Shown one piece after another: positions 1 to 6,100 of a stretch of DNA of 9,501 bases. The stretch lies in assembly GCA_030640905.1 (NCBI GenBank), contig DAOWIM010000336.1, forward strand, positions 1 to 9,501, read 5' to 3'. Below the pieces are notes generated by a model. It did no database searches. It was not told the DNA's origin and worked only from the letters and a program-made list of their open reading frames with translations. Within the stretch, counting starts at the first letter, position 1; each line of letters starts with the position of its first letter. Both the position numbers and the translations under genes were made by a program. The DNA comes from a bacterium. GTDB taxonomy: Bacteria > Zixibacteria > MSB-5A5 > GN15 > FEB-12.

Positions 1-25
1 AACAATATATCCTACAACGGTTTAA
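1..25 (+). CDS. Possible 3' end of an upstream gene (partial)
   Basis: Frame 2 reads T-I-Y-P-T-T-V followed by TAA at 23-25. This short tail resembles the end of many histidine kinase ATPase domains, where a beta strand after the last glycine-rich box ends in a pattern like F-T-I-Y-x-P. A sensor kinase directly upstream of an NtrC-type regulator is a common arrangement, so the reading fits the context. Only seven codons are visible, so both the identity and the coding status are inference. Confidence 0.25.
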
Positions 26-28
26 CGG

Positions 29-45
29 TTCGGCTGGTTGCCGAA
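29..45 (+). other. Small inverted repeat upstream of the response regulator
   Basis: TTCGGC at 29-34 and GCCGAA at 40-45 are perfect inverted repeats around a 5-base loop. They lie just after the putative upstream stop codon and about 50 bases before the regulator start. No T-run follows, so this is not a canonical rho-independent terminator. It could be a protein-binding site or chance. Confidence 0.25.
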
Positions 46-98
46 GTTAGATATGATTGGGTGGTTACAAACGTCAACCTGCACGTTTGGGAAAACAG

Positions 99-1505
99 AT
101 GCCGGCTAGAATTCTTGTGATCGATGATGAAGATTCGATGTGCAACTTCATGGAGATCATGCTCTCCAAGGAGGGGTACCGCGTCAGTATAGTTGACTCC
201 GGCCCCAGGGCTATCTCCCTGCTCAAGGAGGAGAATTTCGATCTCGTCATTGCCGACCTCAACATGCCGGAGATGAGCGGTATTGATGTCCTCAGAGAAA
301 CCAGGAAATTTAAGCAGGAGCAGGACCTTATTGTAATGACCGCGTACGCTTCGGTGGATACAGCTATCGAAGCTATGAAAGAAGGGGCGGTCGATTACAT
401 CACCAAACCGTTTAAGGTCGATGAGATCAAACTGGTAATCGAAAAAACCATCAACCGCAAACGTCTTGAAGAAGAGAACGACAACCTCAAGCGACAGTTG
501 CAGGACGACAATTCATTCGACAATTTCATCGGTTCCTCCGAGGCCGTCGCGGCCCTGAAAAAACTGGCCCGACGGGTTGCCTCCAGCGATTCGACAGTCC
601 TGATCAGGGGTGAATCCGGCACCGGCAAAGATTTGATTGCCAAAGCGATTCATGCTTGTTCGCCTCGGTGCGGGGGGCCGTTTGTTACTATTAACTGTGC
701 CGCTCTTCCTGAGAACTTATTGGAATCGGAGTTATTCGGCCACAAGAAGGGTTCTTTCACCGGAGCTATTCGCGATAAAGATGGCCTCTTTACGGCTGCT
801 GAGGGCGGAACGTTTTTCCTTGATGAGGTAGGCAACACATCGCTGGCCCTCCAGGTGAAACTGCTGCGGGTTCTCGAAGACAAAAAAATCACACCGGTGG
901 GCGATACCAAGCAGCTTGATGTCGATGTCCGGTTGATTGCAGCGACCAACGCCGATCTGGAGAAAGATGTCAACGAGGGACGTTTCCGGGCCGACCTGTA
1001 CTATCGTCTCAACGTTATTCCGGTCGATATCCCGCCTCTACGAGAACGCAAAGAAGATATCCGTTTGCTGGCCGAATATTTCCTCGGTAAATATTGCGCC
1101 AAGCTCAATCAGTCGATCAAAGATATCAGCGACGAGGCGATGAATCTCCTTGTTGCGTACCGATGGCCCGGTAATGTCAGAGAGCTGGAAAACACTATTG
1201 AGCGGGCCGTTCTTCTCAACAGGAACGATATTCTCGAAGTTGGCGACTTTCCCGAAAACCTCTCGGTGGTTGATACGGGGGAACCGATTGTTACCGACCA
1301 GGTGCCGACGACCCCGACCCTGGAGTCGATTGAACGGGCCTATATCCATTTTGTAATGAGCCAGACTAAGGGAAAGAAAGCCGAGGCGGCGAGAATACTG
1401 GGGATTGATACATCGACGCTCTATCGCAAGATCGAGCGCTATCAACTTAACGAATTGCTTGGAGATCACGGCGTCAAGAAAGGAAAGAAAGAGAAGAAAT
1501 CCTGA
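99..1505 (+). CDS. Sigma-54-dependent NtrC/PilR-family response regulator
   Basis: A 468-residue cytoplasmic transcription activator with the full NtrC layout. Residues 1-120 form a receiver domain with the acidic pair D9/D10, phospho-acceptor D53 in IADLNMP, T81 and K103. Residues 142-380 form the AAA+ domain, with Walker A GESGTGKD at 171-178, the sigma-54-contact loop GSFTGA at 218-223 (usual form GAFTGA), Walker B GGTFFLDE at 236-243, and the R-finger/sensor regions RFRADLYYRL and WPGNVRELEN. Residues 427-447 are a Fis-type helix-turn-helix (AEAARILGIDTSTLYRKI). The C-terminus is lysine-rich. I chose ATG at 99 because the receiver begins immediately after it; an in-frame TTG at 57 would add 14 residues with no family match. 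The pilin genes follow, each with a -24/-12 promoter, so a PilR-like role in pilin activation is likely but inferred. The partner kinase is probably upstream. Confidence 0.95.
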   Translation: MPARILVIDDEDSMCNFMEIMLSKEGYRVSIVDSGPRAISLLKEENFDLVIADLNMPEMSGIDVLRETRKFKQEQDLIVMTAYASVDTAIEAMKEGAVDYITKPFKVDEIKLVIEKTINRKRLEEENDNLKRQLQDDNSFDNFIGSSEAVAALKKLARRVASSDSTVLIRGESGTGKDLIAKAIHACSPRCGGPFVTINCAALPENLLESELFGHKKGSFTGAIRDKDGLFTAAEGGTFFLDEVGNTSLALQVKLLRVLEDKKITPVGDTKQLDVDVRLIAATNADLEKDVNEGRFRADLYYRLNVIPVDIPPLRERKEDIRLLAEYFLGKYCAKLNQSIKDISDEAMNLLVAYRWPGNVRELENTIERAVLLNRNDILEVGDFPENLSVVDTGEPIVTDQVPTTPTLESIERAYIHFVMSQTKGKKAEAARILGIDTSTLYRKIERYQLNELLGDHGVKKGKKEKKS

Positions 1506-1514
1506 GCCGATTTT

Positions 1515-1526
1515 GAACAGCTGTTC
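1515..1526. promoter_or_regulatory. 12-bp perfect palindrome abutting the first pilin promoter
   Basis: GAACAGCTGTTC is a perfect palindrome that ends one base before the GG of the candidate -24 element. The half-site CTGTTC recurs at 2255-2260 and its complement GAACAG at 2300-2305, flanking the second pilin promoter. It may be an operator for a dimeric regulator. Its position, near -32 relative to the predicted start, is closer than a usual NtrC-type enhancer site, so repression or binding by a different protein is possible. Confidence 0.35.
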
Positions 1527-1541
1527 GGAATGAGCCTTGCC
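1526..1541 (+). promoter_or_regulatory. Candidate sigma-54 (-24/-12) promoter of the first pilin gene
   Basis: GG at 1527-1528 is followed by exactly ten bases and GC at 1539-1540, within cGGaatgagccTTGCc. This keeps the invariant GG-N10-GC and the TTGC of the -12 box, but matches the CAC of the -24 box poorly. The predicted transcript would start near 1552, giving a leader of about 38 bases before ATG 1590. Pilin genes controlled by RpoN with a PilR-type activator are well known, and such an activator is encoded just upstream. Confidence 0.55.
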
Positions 1542-1589
1542 GTGTATCCAGTGTAAGAAATATGAAACCGTGAGAAATTGAGGTGTCCG

Positions 1590-2024
1590 ATGAGATATGG
1601 CCGTACAGATTCCAGAGGTTTTACGCTGATCGAGTTGATGATTGTGGTAGTCATCATAGGCATCCTGGCCGCTTTAGCGATTCCCAGGTTCATGCAGACA
1701 ACGACCAAGACCAAGCAGGGTGAGGCAAAGCTCATCCTGAAGCAGATCTATGTCAACCAGCGAACCTACCGCCAGCAGTCTATGAACAATTCATACTATA
1801 TGCCTGGTGGGGCCGCCTCCGCCGCAACTCCCAATGCCCTTAACGCCATCTGGATAGAGATAATGAACGACGCCAAGTACACATATACTATAGCCGGCGC
1901 CGCCAACACCTTCACGGCCACTGCTACGGCCAACATAGATGATGATGTTGCTGTGGATACCTGGACGATGAATCAGGCTGGAATACTGATAAACACTATC
2001 AACGATGTTACTGCTGTCAACTGA
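1590..2024 (+). CDS. Type IV pilin (first paralogue)
   Basis: A 144-residue prepilin. A 10-residue positively charged leader (MRYGRTDSRG) ends in Gly before the mature F-T-L-I-E, with Glu5 of the mature chain present, so it should be a prepilin peptidase (PilD) substrate. A hydrophobic helix of about 20 residues follows, then an alpha1-C segment (RFMQTTTKTKQGEAK) and a small globular domain ending TWTMNQAGILINTINDVTAVN-type sequence, typical of short major pilins and pseudopilins. The subunit would assemble in the inner membrane into an extracellular pilus. GAGGTG lies four bases before ATG 1590; an in-frame TTG at 1578 is less likely. The mature protein has no cysteine, unlike the second pilin. 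The gene is flanked by a sigma-54-like promoter and a strong terminator, so it is probably monocistronic. A minor pilin or type II secretion pseudopilin is an alternative. Confidence 0.93.
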   Translation: MRYGRTDSRGFTLIELMIVVVIIGILAALAIPRFMQTTTKTKQGEAKLILKQIYVNQRTYRQQSMNNSYYMPGGAASAATPNALNAIWIEIMNDAKYTYTIAGAANTFTATATANIDDDVAVDTWTMNQAGILINTINDVTAVN

Positions 2025-2045
2025 GCAGTTCTCAAGCGACCTTCC

Positions 2046-2071
2046 AAGCCCGCCCTTCGGCGGGCTTTTTT
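2046..2071 (+). terminator. Rho-independent terminator after the first pilin gene
   Basis: AAGCCCGCC pairs perfectly with GGCGGGCTT around a CTTC loop, and the T-run continues to 2071. It starts 21 bases after the pilin stop codon. This separates transcription of the two pilin genes. Confidence 0.93.
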
Positions 2072-2277
2072 GTTATCCATTTGCTTATGTTCCAAATCGA
2101 CAATCGGGGCGACCAACCTTTGCGTTTTGCAAAAGTCGTGGCGATATGCTATTGGGCAGATTGGTGACTATGGCAAAAAAGTATGGCGCGTTTCCTACAG
2201 CCGATCATCACTGTTAAAACGTTGGTTACTATCAATGCTTTAGCTTCCCGTTAACTGTTCAATAAAAGACGTGGACC
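2072..2277. other. Non-coding spacer between the pilin genes with possible activator sites
   Basis: No convincing gene is present here; the short ORFs crossing it show no family features. It holds a perfect 10-bp palindrome TTTTGCAAAA at 2125-2134, and CTGTT motifs at 2211-2215 (CTGTTAAAACG) and 2255-2259 (CTGTTCAATAAAAG). The last two lie about 95 and 50 bases upstream of the predicted start of the second pilin transcript, a plausible range for activator binding upstream of a sigma-54 promoter. Which protein binds, if any, is unknown. Confidence 0.4.
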
Positions 2278-2278
2278 G

Positions 2279-2294
2279 GGGCACAGCCTTTGCC
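2279..2294 (+). promoter_or_regulatory. Sigma-54 (-24/-12) promoter of the second pilin gene
   Basis: The sequence gGGCAC-AGCCT-TTGCc matches the consensus TGGCAC-N5-TTGC at every position except the first base. GG is at 2280-2281 and GC at 2292-2293, with the required ten bases between. Transcription would start near 2305, leaving a leader of about 57 bases before ATG 2362. This is a better match than the element of the first pilin, suggesting stronger expression. An RpoN-dependent activator is encoded at 99-1505. Confidence 0.78.
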
Positions 2295-2350
2295 GATAAG
2301 AACAGCAGAATTTGAAAATAATGGAAACCAGAGACCTTAAGAAAACCTGT

Positions 2351-2356
2351 AGGAGG
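2351..2356 (+). promoter_or_regulatory. Consensus ribosome binding site of the second pilin gene
   Basis: AGGAGG, a perfect anti-Shine-Dalgarno match, lies five bases before ATG 2362 and fixes the start. It is much stronger than the site of the first pilin, consistent with this gene encoding the abundant major subunit. Confidence 0.9.
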
Positions 2357-2361
2357 TTTAA

Positions 2362-2787
2362 ATGTTCTCGAAATTTCACAACCGTCAGAAGGGTTTCACC
2401 CTTATTGAGCTCATGATCGTGGTTGTCATCATTGGCATCCTGGCCGCACTGGCCATCCCGCGTTTCATGCAGGCCACCACCCGTTCCAAGCAGTCTGAGT
2501 GTAAGCAGCTCCTCAAGCAGATCTACACTATGCAGCGCACGTCCCGTCAGCAAACCGGTACCTATGCTGACAATGGTGTGACCGCCGCCGCCGATGGAAG
2601 TTTCCCGGTTATCGGTGTTGAAATCATGGCTTCATCTCAATACAGCTATGCCATGGTTGCAGCTGCCAATACCTTCACCTGCACTGCTACTGCTAACCTC
2701 GATGATGATGCTGCAGTCGATACATGGACGATCAATCAAGCTGGTAACTTGGTGAATACTATTAACGACGTAACAGCGGTCAACTAA
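2362..2787 (+). CDS. Type IV pilin (second paralogue, probable major subunit)
   Basis: A 141-residue prepilin. Leader MFSKFHNRQKG (11 residues, basic, ending in Gly) precedes mature F-T-L-I-E with Glu5. The N-terminal hydrophobic helix is identical to that of the first pilin, and the C-terminal ten residues (NTINDVTAVN) are also identical; the middle differs. It is exported and assembled into a pilus after PilD cleavage. Unlike its neighbour it has two cysteines, C47 and C107 of the precursor (mature 36 and 96), one in the first helix and one in the sheet region; both are Ala in the paralogue. A perfect ribosome binding site, a near-consensus sigma-54 promoter and its own terminator suggest high expression, so I judge this the main PilA-like subunit. 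The symbol pilA would be reasonable but is not proven. Confidence 0.94.
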   Translation: MFSKFHNRQKGFTLIELMIVVVIIGILAALAIPRFMQATTRSKQSECKQLLKQIYTMQRTSRQQTGTYADNGVTAAADGSFPVIGVEIMASSQYSYAMVAAANTFTCTATANLDDDAAVDTWTINQAGNLVNTINDVTAVN

Positions 2788-2807
2788 GACCGCTTGCTAA
2801 ATCGACC

Positions 2808-2837
2808 AGGGCGCCTCTCACGAGGCGCCTTTTTTTT
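2808..2837 (+). terminator. Rho-independent terminator after the second pilin gene
   Basis: GGCGCCTC (2810-2817) pairs with GAGGCGCC (2822-2829) around TCAC, followed by eight T. It starts about 20 bases after the pilin stop codon and ends the pilin transcript before the next gene. Confidence 0.94.
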
Positions 2838-2930
2838 AATATTTTTCCTCTCCGATTCCGACAATAAGAGATACCGGTCCAAAATCTTATTATGTTGCTC
2901 CAAAACCGACCGGTGGACTATTTTGTGGCT

Positions 2931-4880
2931 ATGATGAAACTGACTGCTATTCTCCTCATATCGCTGGTACCTCTCTGTCTGTCGGCACAGGAGACCGAGG
3001 AGCCGGTATCTCCGGAGATGTTTGGTGTCGGGCACCTCACCGAGTACCTTGGGTTAAAGCCGGACGACATCTCCTTTCGCTCCGACTACACCGAACCGGA
3101 TTCGTTCCGTCTGGCAGTCGTCGCCGATCTGATGCACCAGCCGCTCGGGATGATCGACTATGTAGCATCACTGAAGGGCGCTTATGTTTCCACGCAACCG
3201 GAGATCCTCGCTTCGGTGCTTTTTCAGGACTTGAAAGTCCAGCGTCAGAAAACCCGCTCCCGACCGTACCAGCCCGATGTTGGCCAGCTGCAGCGTCGTT
3301 ACAGTCTCTATTTCAATGAACCCGGATTCAACCAGTTCCTCTCGCGGGTGGCCCAGTATGTTGATATTATCCTTCCCCGATCAGTGGACAAGTCGCTAGC
3401 TCTTCTCAGCCCCGAACAGCGGAAATTCCTCCGCCAGGAATTTGTGGAACTGGTAACTGTCCCGGATAATCAGGAATCTCTGTCGGTGGAGGCTATCGAT
3501 TCTATCGAGAACGTCGAGGAAGGTTACACCGAGAAATTTGTTAGTTTTGGAACTCTCTATGACAAAGACCCCACCATTAGCGCTGGGATTGACTGTCTGC
3601 GAGAACTGAATACCGAGTTGGGACACTTGATACGGCAACTCAAGTCGGGACAGATCAAGGCCGGCAAAATTATGAACGGCGCTGTCTATCTCCCCGAAGG
3701 TACAGATCGCAACTCATACCTCGGCGTTCAGAATGGCTGGAAGATTGGCGGAACCGGCAACGACTATTACAGCGGACAGTACAAATTCATTTTCGATTTT
3801 GGCGGCGACGATATCTACGATCTGAGCTATGATATGGACAATCCGCAGAGCACAATCATAATTGATCTCTCCGGTAATGATTCCTATCGTGGCCAGACCG
3901 ATGGCCTGTTTGGTTCCGGATTTCTCTCAATAGGAATTCTTCTCGACTTTGAGGGTGACGACATCTATCGCGCCGGATCGTTCTCTCTCGGCTCCGGTTT
4001 TTTTGGATTTGGTATTCTCTATGATGCAGCCGGTAATGATTTCTACCAAGGCGACAACCACACCGAGGGGGCCGGGACGTTCGGGTTAGGGTTGCTGATT
4101 GACGAGGGTGGCCACGACATCTATGACGCTTCCTTAAACGCTCAGGGGTGCGGCTCGGTTGAAGGCGCAGGTGTGCTCTATGACCGCAAAGGGTCTGACT
4201 GTTATCGAGTCGGCGGCAAGTACAACGATATCCTTCGCTACGAAGAACACGACCTCAGTTTCTCGCAGGGGTTTGCGGCCGGGATGTCGCCCTATATGTC
4301 CGGCGGAATCGGCGCCCTTTTCGATATCGAAGGGAACGACGCCTACATCTCCGATATCTTCGCCCAGGGTTCCAGCTACTGGTGGTCGCTTGGTATTCTC
4401 TACGACTCGGCAGGCAACGACAACTACCAGAGTTACCAATATGCTCAGGGTTGTGGAACGCACATGACGCTGGGAACGTTGATTGATGATTACGGCAATG
4501 ATGTCTATTACGGCAAAGGGCTGATGCAGGGTTGCGGCCATGACTACGCCTGCGGTTTGATTCTGGACCGGCATGGTGACGATGTCTACACAGCTTCGGA
4601 CCTTTCTCAGGCGGGCGGCTCGGCCAACGGGGTGGGAATCTTAATCGACAACGACGGCGATGATCGTTACTTCATCAATGATCCCAACATGACGCACGGC
4701 TATGGCAATCCCCGCCGTGACTATGGCTCTATCGGATTGTTTATTGATCTTGGTGGCGACGACCTGACCAACGGTCTGGGGCAGAATAACTATTACTGGC
4801 GAACCGGATCGAAATGGGGGGGAGGGGTCGATATTGAACTAATACCCCCGGAAGAAACCGAGGACGGTGATGACAACTAA
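2931..4880 (+). CDS. Exported protein with 27-residue GND-x-Y solenoid repeats
   Basis: A 649-residue protein of unknown function. Residues 1-19 are a Sec signal peptide (MMKLTAILL..., predicted cleavage LSA|QE). Residues 20-270 form a mostly helical, uncharacterised domain. Residues 276-617 hold about thirteen repeats of the pattern G-(N/D)-D-x-Y-x6-Q-G-x-G-x5-G-x-L-x-D-x2. Several units are exactly 27 residues (Gly at 468, 495, 522, 549, 576); one carries a 20-residue insertion after 421. The C-terminus is acidic. The repeats look like a beta-solenoid and only superficially like RTX calcium-binding repeats. ATG 2931 (or 2934) is preferred because the signal peptide begins there; an in-frame ATG at 2892 would put 13 unrelated residues in front. 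The stop overlaps the next gene by 11 bases, implying translational coupling. A periplasmic or surface structural role is inferred. I recognise the repeat style from hypothetical proteins but no named family. Confidence 0.9.
   Translation: MMKLTAILLISLVPLCLSAQETEEPVSPEMFGVGHLTEYLGLKPDDISFRSDYTEPDSFRLAVVADLMHQPLGMIDYVASLKGAYVSTQPEILASVLFQDLKVQRQKTRSRPYQPDVGQLQRRYSLYFNEPGFNQFLSRVAQYVDIILPRSVDKSLALLSPEQRKFLRQEFVELVTVPDNQESLSVEAIDSIENVEEGYTEKFVSFGTLYDKDPTISAGIDCLRELNTELGHLIRQLKSGQIKAGKIMNGAVYLPEGTDRNSYLGVQNGWKIGGTGNDYYSGQYKFIFDFGGDDIYDLSYDMDNPQSTIIIDLSGNDSYRGQTDGLFGSGFLSIGILLDFEGDDIYRAGSFSLGSGFFGFGILYDAAGNDFYQGDNHTEGAGTFGLGLLIDEGGHDIYDASLNAQGCGSVEGAGVLYDRKGSDCYRVGGKYNDILRYEEHDLSFSQGFAAGMSPYMSGGIGALFDIEGNDAYISDIFAQGSSYWWSLGILYDSAGNDNYQSYQYAQGCGTHMTLGTLIDDYGNDVYYGKGLMQGCGHDYACGLILDRHGDDVYTASDLSQAGGSANGVGILIDNDGDDRYFINDPNMTHGYGNPRRDYGSIGLFIDLGGDDLTNGLGQNNYYWRTGSKWGGGVDIELIPPEETEDGDDN
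3756..4781 (+). repeat. Coding region of the 13-unit protein repeat array
   Basis: Each unit of about 81 bases encodes G-(N/D)-D-x-Y followed by Q-G-x-G and L-x-D. Gly of the motif falls at residues 276, 292, 315, 342, 368, 394, 421, 468, 495, 522, 549, 576 and 609, counted from Met at 2931. Units differ strongly at DNA level, so the array is old and held by selection on protein structure rather than recently amplified. Confidence 0.85.
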
Positions 4881-5802
4881 GAATGTGATTGTGACCGCGA
4901 CCCTGTTGTTGCTAATTTCGTTGTGGATGGTTCCGTCTGCTTCGGCGCAGAATCAGTTGCATCGGCAGATTGATTCCCTTTTTGTGATGGCTTCCTCAGG
5001 TGAAGTGAGATATCGAGACATGGTCGAACCGGCTATCGAAGAGATCGCAGCGATTGGCGCTGGGGCTATGCCAATTCTCATAGACAAGTTTGCGTCAAAA
5101 AGTCCGCGGGAACGTCATACTGTTCGGAAGATCATTCAGAAAATTGGTGTTCCAGCGATTCCTGATCTGGTAGCGGCCCTGACCCACCCTGACTGGCATA
5201 TCGTCAACCGATGTTGCTGGGTTCTGGCTGATGTCGGCGATAGCACGGTAGTGAAGCCGCTGCAAAAAGTCTCGGATCACGAGCGCTGGATGGTGCGGAG
5301 TCAGGCGGTGACGGCTCTGGGGAAAATTGGTGTGGGCGGCGCAGAGCAGACGGTGCGACAGGCGCTTGATGACTCGGTGGGGCTTGTCCGCAAATCGGCG
5401 GCGGTGGCTATCGGAAGACTGGGTTTTGCAGAAGCAATCCCGGAGTTGGTGCACGTTCTCGGGGACGATTTCTATGGTGCCAGGATGGCCTCGATGGAAG
5501 CGCTCCTCAAACTTGATTCCAGCGTCGTGATAACAACACTGGCTGACTCACTAAATTCCGACAACGATTTCGTGGGCGATCTCGGCTGTCGTGTCTTGGG
5601 CGAACTGGCTTCCGACGAAGCTATGGATCTCCTGCTCGCCCAGACCGAAAGTGTCGATCCCGACCGGCGCGCTCATGCCGCAGTTGCGTTGTTTGAGGCC
5701 GATCCGGAAGATATGTGCGGATGGCGGGACGCGATCATCGAGGCTGAGACAGATCGCTTGACCCGACTCAAGATCGAATCAGTTCTACGTTCGACAGAAT
5801 GA
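4870..5802 (+). CDS. Exported HEAT-repeat protein
   Basis: A 310-residue protein. Residues 1-26 are a Sec signal peptide (charged start, TLLLLISLWMV, cleavage SASA|QNQ). The rest is made of about six HEAT/PBS-lyase-type helical pairs, seen as recurring patterns such as AIPDLVAALTHPDWHIV, VRSQAVTALGKIG, VRKSAAVAIGRLG, and AIPELVHVLGDD. HEAT repeats form curved helical scaffolds that bind other proteins; no catalytic motif is visible. GAGGA at 4860-4864, five bases before ATG 4870, supports this start over GTG 4867. It overlaps the preceding solenoid-protein gene by 11 bases and shares ATGA with the following pseudogene, so the three probably form one operon. A periplasmic scaffold working with the upstream solenoid protein is an inference from coupling and from both carrying Sec signals. 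Confidence 0.9.
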   Translation: MTTKNVIVTATLLLLISLWMVPSASAQNQLHRQIDSLFVMASSGEVRYRDMVEPAIEEIAAIGAGAMPILIDKFASKSPRERHTVRKIIQKIGVPAIPDLVAALTHPDWHIVNRCCWVLADVGDSTVVKPLQKVSDHERWMVRSQAVTALGKIGVGGAEQTVRQALDDSVGLVRKSAAVAIGRLGFAEAIPELVHVLGDDFYGARMASMEALLKLDSSVVITTLADSLNSDNDFVGDLGCRVLGELASDEAMDLLLAQTESVDPDRRAHAAVALFEADPEDMCGWRDAIIEAETDRLTRLKIESVLRSTE

Positions 5803-6020
5803 AAAAGGGGAAGCTTACAGACAAGCTGAACCGCTTCCACGATCAAGTGGTTGATCCCAAACCTGTTGCCCACGAAAATAAACTTCCCGAGTCGTATCTC
5901 AAGTTAGCCGAAAAACTCGGCGGCTGCATTCTCTCCAATCACGCTGGTTCGTACTGTCTGGTGAAGAAGCAGTATCCGTTGACGTACCACCACGGCCGTA
6001 TGCATCTGGCCGATGTTGCC

Positions 6021-6100
6021 GCCAATTCCGGTCTGCCGTTGGCAGCTTCCGGTCTGCCGTTGGCAGCTTCCCGTCTGCCGTTGGCAGCTTTCTGGCCAAT
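6021..6100. repeat. GCCAAT direct repeat bracketing the heptamer array
   Basis: GCCAAT occurs at 6021-6026 and again at 6095-6100. Removing 6027-6100 joins the two parts of the pseudogene in one frame, giving a 128-residue ORF through V-A-A-N-I-E-L-A-K. The 6-bp repeat therefore looks like a target-site duplication or slippage footprint of the array insertion. Confidence 0.7.
6026..6088. repeat. Three tandem 21-bp units inside the yprB-like pseudogene
   Basis: Units at 6026-6046, 6047-6067 and 6068-6088 are identical except for one G-to-C change at 6072. Each starts TTCCGGT (third unit TTCCCGT) and contains CTGCCGTTGGCAG, a 5-bp hairpin with a 3-base loop. On the minus strand each unit splits into three related heptamers (CTGCCAA, CGGCAGA, CCGGAAG), so it resembles heptanucleotide short tandem repeats known from several bacterial groups. 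There are no spacers, so it is not CRISPR. The array lies within 6027-6094, between two copies of GCCAAT. Confidence 0.93.

Noticed and set aside
1..120. Frame-1 open stretch to the TGA at 118-120
   Set aside because: It overlaps the receiver domain start and its translation resembles no known protein end.
2072..2361. c-di-GMP riboswitch in the leader of the second pilin gene
   Set aside because: No recognisable aptamer core was seen, and most of this region lies upstream of the predicted transcript start.
2005..2553. Short ORFs in the pilin spacer on both strands
   Set aside because: They overlap the terminator, the promoter and the pilin coding sequence, and show no start signals or family features.
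1590..2787. Short Geobacter-type conductive pilins
   Set aside because: Both mature proteins are about 130 residues with a globular domain and few aromatics, unlike the roughly 60-residue Geobacter form.
2838..2930. Sigma-70 promoter for the solenoid operon
   Set aside because: A promoter is expected after the terminator, but no pair of -35/-10 boxes with acceptable spacing was convincing.
3756..4781. RTX calcium-binding haemolysin repeats
   Set aside because: The units are about 27 residues and lack the GGxGxDxUx nonapeptide and a C-terminal type I secretion signal; a Sec signal peptide is present instead.
6026..6088. CRISPR-like array
   Set aside because: Three 21-bp units are directly adjacent with no spacers; this is a simple tandem repeat.
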